From the NCBI GenBank assembly GCA_017481565.1, contig JAFUOZ010000014.1, forward strand, positions 53,659-117,658: DNA of 64,000 nt, read 5' to 3'. The notes under the pieces were generated by a model. That model saw only the letters and a program-made list of their open reading frames with translations, was not told the DNA's origin and searched no databases. Below are positions 50,054 to 58,797 of this stretch, piece after piece; positions within the stretch are counted from its first letter, which is position 1; each line of letters opens with the position of its first letter. The DNA comes from Oscillospiraceae bacterium. GTDB taxonomy: Bacteria > Bacillota > Clostridia > Oscillospirales > Ruminococcaceae. The translations under genes were made by a program, and so were the position numbers.

Positions 50054-51880
50054 ATGAAGGATAAAAACCAAAGCAGGCTCCGCATATTTTCCAACAATGC
50101 CTATGCTGTGAAAACCGTGTGGAGCATAAGCAAAAGCAGGGTGATACATACTGCGATAAATTCGGTGCTTGGCTATGGAGAATGGATATTCATGAGTATA
50201 TTCTTTCTGCGCTATGTTATCGGAGCGATAGAAACACAGGCACCTGTTGAAAGAATACTGTTTTTCATCGGAATATGCTTTATAGTATTTTTTCTGCTTG
50301 CGGTCTATGAAAGCTTTTACAGCTCGGTGATAATCCCATGCACAGATAATAAGATATACCGTACCCTCTACAGAAGGCTTTATGCCAAGGCAAGAAACGT
50401 TGAGCTGCGCTGCTTTGAGGACGCAGATTTCTATAACCGCTATACAATGGCGCTTGACGGCTCACCGCAGAAGATGACAGCCTCGGTAAGCTGCTTTTTC
50501 TCCGTTTTATTCGGAGTATCTGCGGCAGCGGCGGCATTCCGGGCAATGTTCAGCATTGACCCTTATTCCGTTCTGTTTGTAATTTCACCTATAATCGGAA
50601 ATTTCGTTTTCGGTGCCCTTATGAATAAGATATGGGGCGGACGTTATGTTGACACAGTGAAAAATAACCGTATCGCAGAATATGTAAACTGTGTTATGCA
50701 CCTTGCGGAATATGCAAAGGAAATACGCTATTCAAATATCCACAGTCCTATGATGAAACGCTATAACGATGCTATGGATAGTAATGCTGAGGTTGCGGAC
50801 AAATACGGCAAAAAGGCGATAGCTTATACATGGGCGCAGAATGTGACCACCTTTGCACTTGTTTTCGAGGGTATCATGATATATGCCGCATACCGTACCA
50901 TTGTATCGAAAACTATGGGACTTGCCGAGCTTGCCATAATGTTTACAGCAATGTCAACATCATCATGGATACTTATAGGACTTTTCAATAACTTTACCGA
51001 GGCACTGAAAAACGGTCAGTTCCTTGAATATTTCCGTACCTTTATGGAGTATGAGGAGAAGATCCCCGAGGATCAGAAGGGTATCATTCCCGAAAAAATA
51101 CGCTCAATAGAGTTTAAGAATGTGTGCTTTGAATATAAGGAAAACGAGCCTGTTATAAATGATCTTTCCTTTAAAATAGAGGGAGATAAGGTCTGTGCAT
51201 TGGTGGGGCATAACGGTGCAGGCAAGTCAACGATAATCAAGCTGCTGTTCCGTCTTTACGATCCCACAAGCGGCGAGATCCTTGTAAACGGCATAAATAT
51301 CAGGGAATACGACCTGAAAGCCTACCGCAGACAATTCTCAGCCGCATTTCAGGATCATAAGGTAATGGCAATGTCCGTAAAGGATAATGTGCTTATGGGA
51401 GAAAGCTTTGACGATCCCGAAAAAACCGCAGAGTATGCGCTCCGTTGTGCAGGTGTATGGGATAAGATAAGCTCACTTTCAGAGGGAATGAATACGATCA
51501 TGACAAAGGAATTTGATAATGAAGGTACAGTGCTTTCAGGGGGCGAGCAGCAGAAAATAGCTGTTGCAAGAGCCTTTGCCCGTCAGGCATCTGTGAAGGT
51601 TTTCGATGAGCCATCCTCTGCACTTGACCCTATTGCAGAATATGAGCTGTATAAAAGTATTATGAACGAAAGCAGGGGGCATATCACGCTGTTTATCTCT
51701 CACCGTCTTTCCTCAGTCAGGGACGCTGATGAAGTATTCATGCTTGAAAATGGAACTGTTATCGAGCAGGGCACACATCGTCAGCTTATGGATATGAACG
51801 GAAAATACTGTGAGATGTTCACAAAGCAGGCGCAGAATTACCTTGCTGACGAGAATTATAAGGAGGGAGCGGCAATATGA
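50054..51880 (+). CDS. ABC half-transporter (membrane and ATPase domains)
   Basis: The 608-residue protein has a six-helix transmembrane domain (residues about 1-320) and an ATPase domain: Walker A LVGHNGAGKST, Q loop FQDHKVMAMSV, signature VLSGGEQQKIAVARAFA, Walker B VKVFDEPSSALDP and H loop ISHRLSS. It overlaps the next ABC gene by 4 bases, the arrangement of a heterodimeric exporter of drugs, peptides or lipids. Both sets of ATPase motifs look complete, without the degenerate site found in some heterodimers: after Walker B both have DEPSSALDP. Confidence 0.95.
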   Translation: MKDKNQSRLRIFSNNAYAVKTVWSISKSRVIHTAINSVLGYGEWIFMSIFFLRYVIGAIETQAPVERILFFIGICFIVFFLLAVYESFYSSVIIPCTDNKIYRTLYRRLYAKARNVELRCFEDADFYNRYTMALDGSPQKMTASVSCFFSVLFGVSAAAAAFRAMFSIDPYSVLFVISPIIGNFVFGALMNKIWGGRYVDTVKNNRIAEYVNCVMHLAEYAKEIRYSNIHSPMMKRYNDAMDSNAEVADKYGKKAIAYTWAQNVTTFALVFEGIMIYAAYRTIVSKTMGLAELAIMFTAMSTSSWILIGLFNNFTEALKNGQFLEYFRTFMEYEEKIPEDQKGIIPEKIRSIEFKNVCFEYKENEPVINDLSFKIEGDKVCALVGHNGAGKSTIIKLLFRLYDPTSGEILVNGINIREYDLKAYRRQFSAAFQDHKVMAMSVKDNVLMGESFDDPEKTAEYALRCAGVWDKISSLSEGMNTIMTKEFDNEGTVLSGGEQQKIAVARAFARQASVKVFDEPSSALDPIAEYELYKSIMNESRGHITLFISHRLSSVRDADEVFMLENGTVIEQGTHRQLMDMNGKYCEMFTKQAQNYLADENYKEGAAI

Positions 51881-53667
51881 AAAAGTTCAGAAAGCTGTTA
51901 TCGGATAATTTATGGCTGTTTAAAATATGCTATAAGGCTGCCCCGAAATATATGATATTCTATATAATCGAGGCAATACGAAATGAGACTGTGGTATTCC
52001 TTGAATTTACTCTGGCACTTAATTTTGTTCTGGAGTGCGCCGAATTCGGCAGACCCTTTGAAACAGCGGCGGTTTTTCTGGTGTCGCTGCTTGCCTTTGT
52101 AATGCTGGGACTTCTTTTCAATGCATATCTTTTTCAGAAGCTGCAGCAGAAGTCACAGCCGAAGATAAAGCAGGCAATAAAGCAGATGATGTTTGAAAAG
52201 GCAAAGCAGATAGACCTTGAATGTTATGACGATCCTGAATTCTATAACGATTATGTGCTGTCCGTTTCAGAAATAGATAATCAGATAGGACGAATCTATA
52301 CCCTTATAACAAACCTTTGTACAGGTCTTGTTTCGATAATTCTTTCGGGAGCATTTTTTATCGGCAGCGATCCTGTTTCCTTTGTATTTATTGCCGTATC
52401 CTTTGCAGCGTCTCTGTGGTCGGGAAAGGCGATAAACAAGCTTAATTTCAGGATAAGGAACGAGAAAAATCCCTATGAACGCAAGCTGGGTTATGTAAAC
52501 CGTGTATTCTATCTGAATGATTACGCAAAGGAGGTACGCCTGAATACAAAGGTCTCCGATGAGCTTTTAAAGGACTTTGACGAAACAAACGATAAAATAC
52601 TTGACATCGACAGAAAAAACGCAGGCAGACGCTTTGGACTGCAGCTTTTAAAGGATTATATCTGCAACGATTTTCTTATAGATGTAGTGTATATGATCTA
52701 TCTTGTGTACAGTGCGGCGGTGCTGCACAGGATATCCTACAGTAATGTTGCGGTAATGCGGGGTACGGCAAACCGTATGAAAAACCGTATGCGGCAGTTT
52801 TCCGATGTTTTTCCCAAAATGGAGGAGATAAGCCTTTACGTTGAGAAAATGCAGAATTTCCTTAATATTGAGCCGAAAATAATAAGCAGCGACAAAAAGC
52901 CGCTTCCCGAAAAGCCCTCGGTTATCGAGCTTAAAAACGTCAGCTTCGGCTATAACAAAAGGGACGGTTATATCCTCAATAATATAAGCATGAGACTTGA
53001 CCCTTACAGCAAAATTGCTATTGTAGGCTATAACGGCGCAGGCAAGACCACGCTTATAAAGCTTATCATGCGTTTGTACGATCCCGATGAGGGAGAAATT
53101 CTCCTTGACGGTGTAAATATCAGGGAATACGATGTGGAGGAATACCGACGGAAAATAGGTACAGTCTTTCAGGATTTCAAAATTTTTGCCGCAACCGTAA
53201 AGGAAAACGTACTGCTTGATTTTGCGGAAAAGGGCAGTGACGAGGACGTTTTAAAGGCAGTTGAAAAAAGCGGCTTCAGTGAACGTCTTGAAGAGCTTTC
53301 TGACAGACTTGAAACAAATCTCACCACCGAGTTTGAGGAAAAGGGAATAAACCTTTCGGGCGGCGAGGGACAGAAGCTTGCGGTTGCAAGGGTATTCTAT
53401 AAGGACGCAAAGCTTATAATTCTTGATGAGCCAAGCTCCGCACTTGACCCGATAGCCGAGTATCATCTGAATCACTCCATGCTGACAGCGGCGGAAAACA
53501 AATCGGTCATATTTATTTCCCACCGTCTTTCAACCACAAGAATTGCCGATCATATCTATATGCTTGAAAAGGGCAGGATCATTGAAGAGGGAAGTCACCG
53601 GGAGCTTCTTGAAAGAAACGGCAGATATGCTGAAATGTGGCGTGTTCAGGCAGGACAGTACTTATAA
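51877..53667 (+). CDS. ABC half-transporter (membrane and ATPase domains)
   Basis: The 596-residue partner of the preceding gene has the same architecture: transmembrane domain, Walker A IVGYNGAGKTT, Q loop FQDFKIFAATV, signature NLSGGEGQKLAVARVF, Walker B LIILDEPSSALDP and ISHRLSTTRIA. ATG overlaps the upstream stop (ATGA). As the last gene of the leader-controlled operon it probably completes an export pump for a compound that the acetyltransferases modify. Confidence 0.95.
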   Translation: MKKFRKLLSDNLWLFKICYKAAPKYMIFYIIEAIRNETVVFLEFTLALNFVLECAEFGRPFETAAVFLVSLLAFVMLGLLFNAYLFQKLQQKSQPKIKQAIKQMMFEKAKQIDLECYDDPEFYNDYVLSVSEIDNQIGRIYTLITNLCTGLVSIILSGAFFIGSDPVSFVFIAVSFAASLWSGKAINKLNFRIRNEKNPYERKLGYVNRVFYLNDYAKEVRLNTKVSDELLKDFDETNDKILDIDRKNAGRRFGLQLLKDYICNDFLIDVVYMIYLVYSAAVLHRISYSNVAVMRGTANRMKNRMRQFSDVFPKMEEISLYVEKMQNFLNIEPKIISSDKKPLPEKPSVIELKNVSFGYNKRDGYILNNISMRLDPYSKIAIVGYNGAGKTTLIKLIMRLYDPDEGEILLDGVNIREYDVEEYRRKIGTVFQDFKIFAATVKENVLLDFAEKGSDEDVLKAVEKSGFSERLEELSDRLETNLTTEFEEKGINLSGGEGQKLAVARVFYKDAKLIILDEPSSALDPIAEYHLNHSMLTAAENKSVIFISHRLSTTRIADHIYMLEKGRIIEEGSHRELLERNGRYAEMWRVQAGQYL

Positions 53668-53720
53668 TGATATTAAAAAAATATTGCTTTAGTTATTTTA
53701 CATTATTTTTTTATAAACTA

Positions 53721-53749
53721 TTGACAATGTGTTATAATGGTGGTAAAAT
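53721..53749 (+). promoter_or_regulatory. Promoter of the first cell-wall-binding gene
   Basis: TTGACA (53721-53726) and TAAAAT (53744-53749), spacer 17. A TATAAT at 53733-53738 is also present but is only 6 bases from this -35. Confidence 0.65.
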
Positions 53750-53791
53750 AATTATATAAATTCTGAAATAAAGCTGAAAGGAGCTATTTTT

Positions 53792-54694
53792 ATGAAAAAG
53801 CTTACAAAAACACTTACATGTGCGGCAATGGCTGCAATAATGACAGTATCATCGGGAATGTGTGCAGTTACAGCATCTGCTGACTGGCATAAAACAAGCA
53901 GCGGATACTATTATACAGACAGCGACGGAGATCGCCTTACAGGCTGGCAGACTATAGGCAGCGGAAAATATTACTTCAATTCAAAGGGCTATGCGACAAC
54001 AGGCTTCAAGACGATCAGCGGAAAGAAATACTATTTCAGCTCCGCAAAGAAAGGCAAGATGGCAACAGGCTGGCTCAAGATAAGCGGTGAAAAGTATTAT
54101 TTCGGCAGTGACGGAGTAATGCGTACAGGCTGGAAGAAGATAGGCGGAAAGACCTATTACTTCAGCAAGAACGGCAAAATGACAACAGGAACCGTAAAGA
54201 TCGACGGTGAAGTATGCAAGTTTGATGAAAACGGCGTGCTTAAGTCCAGGAGTGATTCTGCATCATCATCATCTTCATCAGGCAGCTTTACAAGCAAGCC
54301 TATGGGTAAATCCAAGTGGGGTGTATCCTCCAAGAATTTCCTCAAGAGCAACGGAATAACTGATTATTCCGTAAAGGACGGGGAAGAAACTACAATGTAT
54401 ATGTTTGAAGTTGATAATTATCTTGGTGAAAAAGTAGGCGTTGCGGCTATTTTCCTGGATGATAAGCTTGTATGCATCGGAGCTTTAGCTATAGACGGTA
54501 CGTTTTCAAATGCTGCATTAAAGAAGATTGAAAAGGTATACGGTGAACCTTTTTACAGCGATTCCGACGGAACAGGCTGGCTTACCGAGAGAGAAATTAT
54601 TGTAGTAATGGAAGTTGAAGAAGGCAATGAAATGTTAATGATCATGGATACACAGAGTGGTATATCTGAGGATGATTTAACAGATATGTATTAA
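53792..54694 (+). CDS. Secreted protein with cell-wall-binding repeats
   Basis: The 300-residue protein has a signal peptide (MKKLTKTLTCAAMAAIMTVS, cleavage after ASA near residue 31) and six or so choline/glucan-binding repeats of about 20 residues (GWQTIGSGKYYFNSKGYATT, GFKTISGKKYYF, GWLKISGEKYYF, GWKKIGGKTYYF) to about residue 150. A Ser-rich linker leads to a unique domain (KSKWGVSSKNFLKSNGITDY...). Repeats of this type anchor proteins to the cell wall or to glucans. The stop TAA is the first three bases of dispersed element copy 5. Confidence 0.9.
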   Translation: MKKLTKTLTCAAMAAIMTVSSGMCAVTASADWHKTSSGYYYTDSDGDRLTGWQTIGSGKYYFNSKGYATTGFKTISGKKYYFSSAKKGKMATGWLKISGEKYYFGSDGVMRTGWKKIGGKTYYFSKNGKMTTGTVKIDGEVCKFDENGVLKSRSDSASSSSSSGSFTSKPMGKSKWGVSSKNFLKSNGITDYSVKDGEETTMYMFEVDNYLGEKVGVAAIFLDDKLVCIGALAIDGTFSNAALKKIEKVYGEPFYSDSDGTGWLTEREIIVVMEVEEGNEMLMIMDTQSGISEDDLTDMY

Positions 54695-54804
54695 GGAACC
54701 GCTAATTAAATCGTTTCAAGACCCACTCAGTCAATTTTGCCGCTGCGGCAAAGGATTTTCGTGGGTCTGAAACGATGCCTACGGCTTTAATCAGCGTTTC
54801 CTTA
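54692..54804 (+). repeat. Dispersed palindromic element, copy 5
   Basis: TAAGGAACCGCTAATTAAA and TTTAATCAGCGTTTCCTTA are the ends. The inner stem TCGTTTCA.GACCCAC pairs with GTGGGTC.GAAACGA, and the long-form hairpin TTTTGCCGCTGCGGCAAA is present. It separates two paralogous genes and supplies the stop codon of the first. Confidence 0.92.
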
Positions 54805-54856
54805 ATCATTTGCATTTGTCGTACAGAATGATGCGGAGTTGTAAAGGGTGCATATT

Positions 54857-55732
54857 ATGAATATCATGAAAAAAATCACAAAAATATCGTTCTGTCTGGC
54901 GGCAGCGGCAGCAATGACGGTATCCTCGGGAGTATGCTCCCTGACTGCCTCCGCTCAGCTGTATAAGAATGATACAGGGTATTATTATACCGATGAAAAC
55001 GGCGATAGGCTTACAGGACGTCAGGAAATAAACGGAAAGATCTTTTATTTTGATGACGAAGGATATGCATATACAGGCTTTAAGGAGATCGACGGAAATA
55101 CATATTATTTCAGACCTTCAAGGAATAACAGAATGGCAAGAGGCTGGCTTAAGATAAACGGCGGAAAATATTACTTCGGCGAGGACGGAGCAATGCGCAC
55201 AGGCTGGCGTACGATAGGCAGTAAGACCTATTATTTCAGCAGTGACGGAAAAGTTGTTACCGAAAGCTTTATATCAGAGGGTATGAGGTATGTCTTTGAC
55301 GGAAACGGAGTTCTTGACCGTTCAAAGAGCGGAAGTGTATTTTCAAGATCATTGACCGGCTGCAGCTCATGGGGAGCTTCTGCGGAGGAATTTTTGTCCG
55401 CAAACGGTATCACACAGTATTATACCGAAGATGCAGATATGCTTCACTGCTATGTTTTCAATGTGCTTAACTGCATGGGTGAGCCTGTGAAGATTGTGGC
55501 AGGCTTTGAGGACGATAAGCTTGCGGCTGTAATGGTATATCCTGATGATAAGAGCTTTTCCTCAGATATAAAGGATAAGCTGGGCAGAATGTATGAGGAT
55601 TTCTATTCCGATGATGAAAGTGCCGTATGGCTCGGTAAGGAAGAAATGGTTATTTTCGGACAGCATGAGAGCTATCAGGTAATATGGGGATATGAACTGG
55701 CATTTGCGCTTAAGCTGTTTGAGGATATCTGA
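54857..55732 (+). CDS. Secreted protein with cell-wall-binding repeats, paralogue
   Basis: Start ATG 54857 follows AAAGGGTG; a GTG at 54848 overlaps that ribosome site. The 291-residue protein is a paralogue of the preceding gene: signal peptide (KITKISFCLAAAAAMTVSSG), about six repeats (YTDENGDRLTGRQEING, GWLKINGGKYYFGEDG, GWRTIGSKTYYFSSDG) and a related C-terminal domain with SSWGASAEEFLSANGITQYY. The shared C-terminal domain, KWGVSSKNFLKSNGIT versus SWGASAEEFLSANGIT, is a family of its own that I do not recognise. The two genes probably arose by tandem duplication. Confidence 0.88.
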   Translation: MNIMKKITKISFCLAAAAAMTVSSGVCSLTASAQLYKNDTGYYYTDENGDRLTGRQEINGKIFYFDDEGYAYTGFKEIDGNTYYFRPSRNNRMARGWLKINGGKYYFGEDGAMRTGWRTIGSKTYYFSSDGKVVTESFISEGMRYVFDGNGVLDRSKSGSVFSRSLTGCSSWGASAEEFLSANGITQYYTEDADMLHCYVFNVLNCMGEPVKIVAGFEDDKLAAVMVYPDDKSFSSDIKDKLGRMYEDFYSDDESAVWLGKEEMVIFGQHESYQVIWGYELAFALKLFEDI

Positions 55733-55740
55733 CGGTTATT

Positions 55741-55762
55741 CGATTTAATCAGCAGTTCATTA
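55741..55762 (+). repeat. Fragment of the dispersed element, right end only
   Basis: CGATTTAATCAGCAGTTCATTA matches the right end of the family; no left end is nearby. Confidence 0.55.
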
Positions 55763-55770
55763 TTTTGCTC

Positions 55771-55799
55771 TTGACAAATGCTTTAAGATGTAGTATGAT
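55771..55799 (+). promoter_or_regulatory. Promoter of hisS
   Basis: TTGACA (55771-55776) and TATGAT (55794-55799), spacer 17. Confidence 0.8.
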
Positions 55800-55805
55800 A
55801 TCGTT

Positions 55806-56036
55806 AATAGCAATGATGGGGAGAGTAGTTTTTTCTTTGTCTTAAGAGAGACAGCGGAGGGTGTGAGCTGTTGACAAGGTTTTATACGAAGGACACCCCT
55901 GAGCCTTCCGATGATGAAGTCGGAACGCTTTGCGGCGTTACAGCTTAAAGGCCGTATTATTATACGGCGAAATAGGGTGGCACCACGATTGAAATTACAG
56001 TCGTCCCTTGTTATTCAGGGGACGGCTTTTTTATTA
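55806..56036 (+). ncRNA. T-box riboswitch for histidine
   Basis: The T-box core AGGGTGGCACCACG lies at 55974-55987, followed by the terminator GTCCCTTG...CAGGGGAC and GGCTTTTTTATT at 56002-56034. Upstream is the stem I region with the specifier likely CAC in GGACACCC (about 55891-55898), as expected for hisS. Uncharged tRNA-His would pair with the T-box UGGCA-like bulge and stabilise the antiterminator. Confidence 0.92.
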
Positions 56037-56053
56037 ATGAAAGGAGAATGAAA

Positions 56054-57349
56054 ATGGAGCTTATTGCAAAAAGAGTAAACGGTACACAGGATATAACTCC
56101 CTCGCAGTCATGGAAATGGCAGCTTATCGAGAGTATTGCCTCCGAAACAGCTGAGGCATACGGCTTTAAGCAGGTGAGGATCCCTACCTTTGAAAAGACA
56201 GATCTGTTTGTACGTTCGGTAGGTGATACAACAGATATCGTTCAGAAGGAAATGTTCACGGTTACGGGAAAGGAAAGCAGCTTTACGCTTCGTCCCGAGG
56301 GTACTGCCGGAACTATCCGCTGTATGATCGAAAACGGTATGCTTAATGAGGCGCTTCCTCAGAAGGTGTATTATATGCTTTCCTGTTTCCGTCACGAGAG
56401 AGTGCAGGCAGGAAGATTATGGGAATTCCACCAATTCGGCGTTGAAATGGCAGGCAGCAGCTCACCTGTTGCGGACGCAGAGGTAATAAGCCTTGCAAAA
56501 ACACTTGTAAGCCGTTTCGGTCTTAAGGACGTTTCACTGAATATAAATTCTATCGGTTGTCCCGAATGCCGTGCAAAGTATTACGAGGCACTGAGAAAGT
56601 ATTTTGAACCTCACAAGGATAAGCTCTGCGGAACCTGTCTTACAAGATTTGAAAAGAATCCTATGAGAATCATCGACTGTAAGAGTGATATCTGTCAGGA
56701 GATCGCAAAGGACGCTCCCGTTATTCTTGATTATCTCTGTGATGAATGTAAGGATCACTTTGAACAGCTGAAGTCACTTCTTGAGGCTATGGATATTGAA
56801 TATACTATCAATCCCAAGATCGTAAGAGGTCTGGATTATTATACTAAGACAGTATTTGAGCTTATCGCAGGCAAGGGCGACAAAAAGGGTACTATCTGCG
56901 GCGGCGGACGTTATGACGGAATGATCGAACAGATGGGCGGCAAGCCTACTCCCGCACTGGGCTTCGGAATGGGTCTTGAAAGAATACTTATGAATATGGA
57001 GGAGCAGGGCTGTGACTTCGGCGAGCCTGCCACATGTGATATATATATCGCTCCCATGGGCGATGCTGCGTCTGTTAAGGCGGCTTCTCTTGTAAAGACT
57101 CTCCGTGATGACGGATACTGGGCGGAAACAGATCTTATGAACAGAGTGCTTGGCAAGCAGATGAAGTATGCTGACAAGATCGGTTCAAAGTATGTTATCG
57201 TTCTTGGAGATAACGAGCTTGAATCGGGCAAGGCGAAGCTTAAGAACATGAAAACAGGTCAGCAGCTTGAAATTATGCTTGATGAGGATTTTGCCGAGAC
57301 CTTCGGAAATATCCTTATCGGAGATATGATGGAAGAGACACTTCAGTAA
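56054..57349 (+). CDS. hisS: Histidyl-tRNA synthetase
   Basis: ATG 56054 (MELIAKRVNGTQDITP) is favoured over ATG 56048 because AAGGAG is 7 bases before it but only one base before the other. The 431-residue class II enzyme has motif 2 with HIS-A (SCFRHERVQAGRLWEFHQFG), HisRS-specific VRGLDYYTKTVFEL (HisA), motif 3 GFGMGLERILM and a C-terminal anticodon-binding domain. It charges tRNA-His and is regulated by the T-box upstream. Confidence 0.97.
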   Translation: MELIAKRVNGTQDITPSQSWKWQLIESIASETAEAYGFKQVRIPTFEKTDLFVRSVGDTTDIVQKEMFTVTGKESSFTLRPEGTAGTIRCMIENGMLNEALPQKVYYMLSCFRHERVQAGRLWEFHQFGVEMAGSSSPVADAEVISLAKTLVSRFGLKDVSLNINSIGCPECRAKYYEALRKYFEPHKDKLCGTCLTRFEKNPMRIIDCKSDICQEIAKDAPVILDYLCDECKDHFEQLKSLLEAMDIEYTINPKIVRGLDYYTKTVFELIAGKGDKKGTICGGGRYDGMIEQMGGKPTPALGFGMGLERILMNMEEQGCDFGEPATCDIYIAPMGDAASVKAASLVKTLRDDGYWAETDLMNRVLGKQMKYADKIGSKYVIVLGDNELESGKAKLKNMKTGQQLEIMLDEDFAETFGNILIGDMMEETLQ

Positions 57350-57364
57350 CATAAGGTGATGTAA

Positions 57365-57979
57365 ATGTTATTCGGAATATATGAAAATGATAAGCTGCTT
57401 TTTTCAGAGTCGTGCGATGAAATAATAGCAGCGCTTCAGGGTGACAACGGTATGTTTATCGGCGATCTGAATAATATGTTTGAATATTATAAAAAGCATG
57501 GCAGAAGTTCCGATGATAAGCTTATTGCGGCAGATGTAATGTCGATAGCGGACAGCAGTCTTATTGACGGAGAGCATACAAAAGCGGTGTTCTGGCTTGC
57601 GGCGGTCATGGTGCATTACGGTGTTCATAAAAAGATATCTCACACAAATGGTGTGAAAATATATCCCGGATTAATTGCAATGACAACTGCAAATACAAAA
57701 TCTCAGGATCTTAAGCTGAAAAGAAGTATGCAGATACGTGATTTTATTGCAGTATATATTGAAGAGCAGAAAAGCTTTGCCGCAAACGGTCATACAGACC
57801 CGGATTCAGTTGCCGAAAGGCTGATAAAGGCACTTCCCGAGCCTTATGTAACAAAGGCAGAAATCGCCGAAAGACCTGATTTTATGCGTTTTATAGACAG
57901 TGTTGCAGATATGGCGAAATGCTGTGCAGACCCGTCTCTTTCGGCTGCTATGGAAGAATATACGGACAAGATAAAATAA
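57365..57979 (+). CDS. Unassigned 204-residue protein
   Basis: The protein is soluble and mostly helical, begins MLFGIYENDKLLFSESCDEI and has no recognised motif. It starts 15 bases after hisS and is followed 18 bases later by a methyltransferase and then aspS, so it is probably read from the same transcript. I cannot place its family. Confidence 0.75.
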   Translation: MLFGIYENDKLLFSESCDEIIAALQGDNGMFIGDLNNMFEYYKKHGRSSDDKLIAADVMSIADSSLIDGEHTKAVFWLAAVMVHYGVHKKISHTNGVKIYPGLIAMTTANTKSQDLKLKRSMQIRDFIAVYIEEQKSFAANGHTDPDSVAERLIKALPEPYVTKAEIAERPDFMRFIDSVADMAKCCADPSLSAAMEEYTDKIK

Positions 57980-57997
57980 TGACAAGGAGGGTATATC

Positions 57998-58783
57998 ATG
58001 AATATCACAGATAAAAATATTGACGGAGGAAAAGCATTTGACTGGGGCAGAGCCTCTGCCGATTATGCAAAATTCAGGGATATATACCCCGATATGTTTT
58101 ATAATAAGATCATTGAAAGAGGACTCTGCATAAAGGGACAGAAAGTTCTTGATATGGGAACGGGAACAGGAGTGCTTCCCCGTAATATGTATTCATACGG
58201 TGCAGAATGGGTAGGTACAGATATTTCCGAAAATCAGATATATCAGGCAAAGCGTCTTTCCGAGGGAATGGATATAGCTTATTATGCCATGTCCGCAGAG
58301 GAGCTTGATTTCCCCGATGAGACCTTTGATGTGATAACCGCTTGTCAGTGCTTTTTCTACTTCGATCATGAAAAAATAGTGCCTGAGCTTTATCGTATGC
58401 TTAAAAAGGGCGGACGTATCCTTGTTTTATACATGGCATGGCTTCCCTTTGAGGACAGGATAGCAGGGGAGAGCGAAAGGCTTGTGCTTAAGTATAATCC
58501 TGAGTGGAGCGGTGCAGGCGAAAGGATTCACCCTGTTCATATTCCCGATGTATATATGGATAAATTCAGAGTGGTGTACAGTGAGGAATATCCCCTTGAT
58601 GTGCATTTTACCCGTGAGAGCTGGCACGGCAGAATAAAAGCGTGCAGAGGAATAGGCGCTTCTCTTTCCGAAGAGGAAATCGCACGGTGGGAGACCGAGC
58701 ATATAAAAATGCTCCATGAAAATGCTCCCCGTGAATTTGATATAAAGCATTACGGCGCAATAGCCGAGCTTGAAAAGATATGA
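57998..58783 (+). CDS. SAM-dependent methyltransferase (class I)
   Basis: The 261-residue protein has the UbiE/Methyltransf_11 pattern: FDWGRASADYAKFRDIYPD at the start, motif I VLDMGTGTGVLPRNM (residues about 50-64), motif II GTDISENQI, CQCFFYFDHEKIVPELYRMLKKGGRI. The AGG ribosome site lies before ATG. It overlaps the aspS ORF's upstream part by 4 bases. Substrate unknown. Confidence 0.9.
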   Translation: MNITDKNIDGGKAFDWGRASADYAKFRDIYPDMFYNKIIERGLCIKGQKVLDMGTGTGVLPRNMYSYGAEWVGTDISENQIYQAKRLSEGMDIAYYAMSAEELDFPDETFDVITACQCFFYFDHEKIVPELYRMLKKGGRILVLYMAWLPFEDRIAGESERLVLKYNPEWSGAGERIHPVHIPDVYMDKFRVVYSEEYPLDVHFTRESWHGRIKACRGIGASLSEEEIARWETEHIKMLHENAPREFDIKHYGAIAELEKI

Positions 58784-58797
58784 AAGGAAGATTAAAA

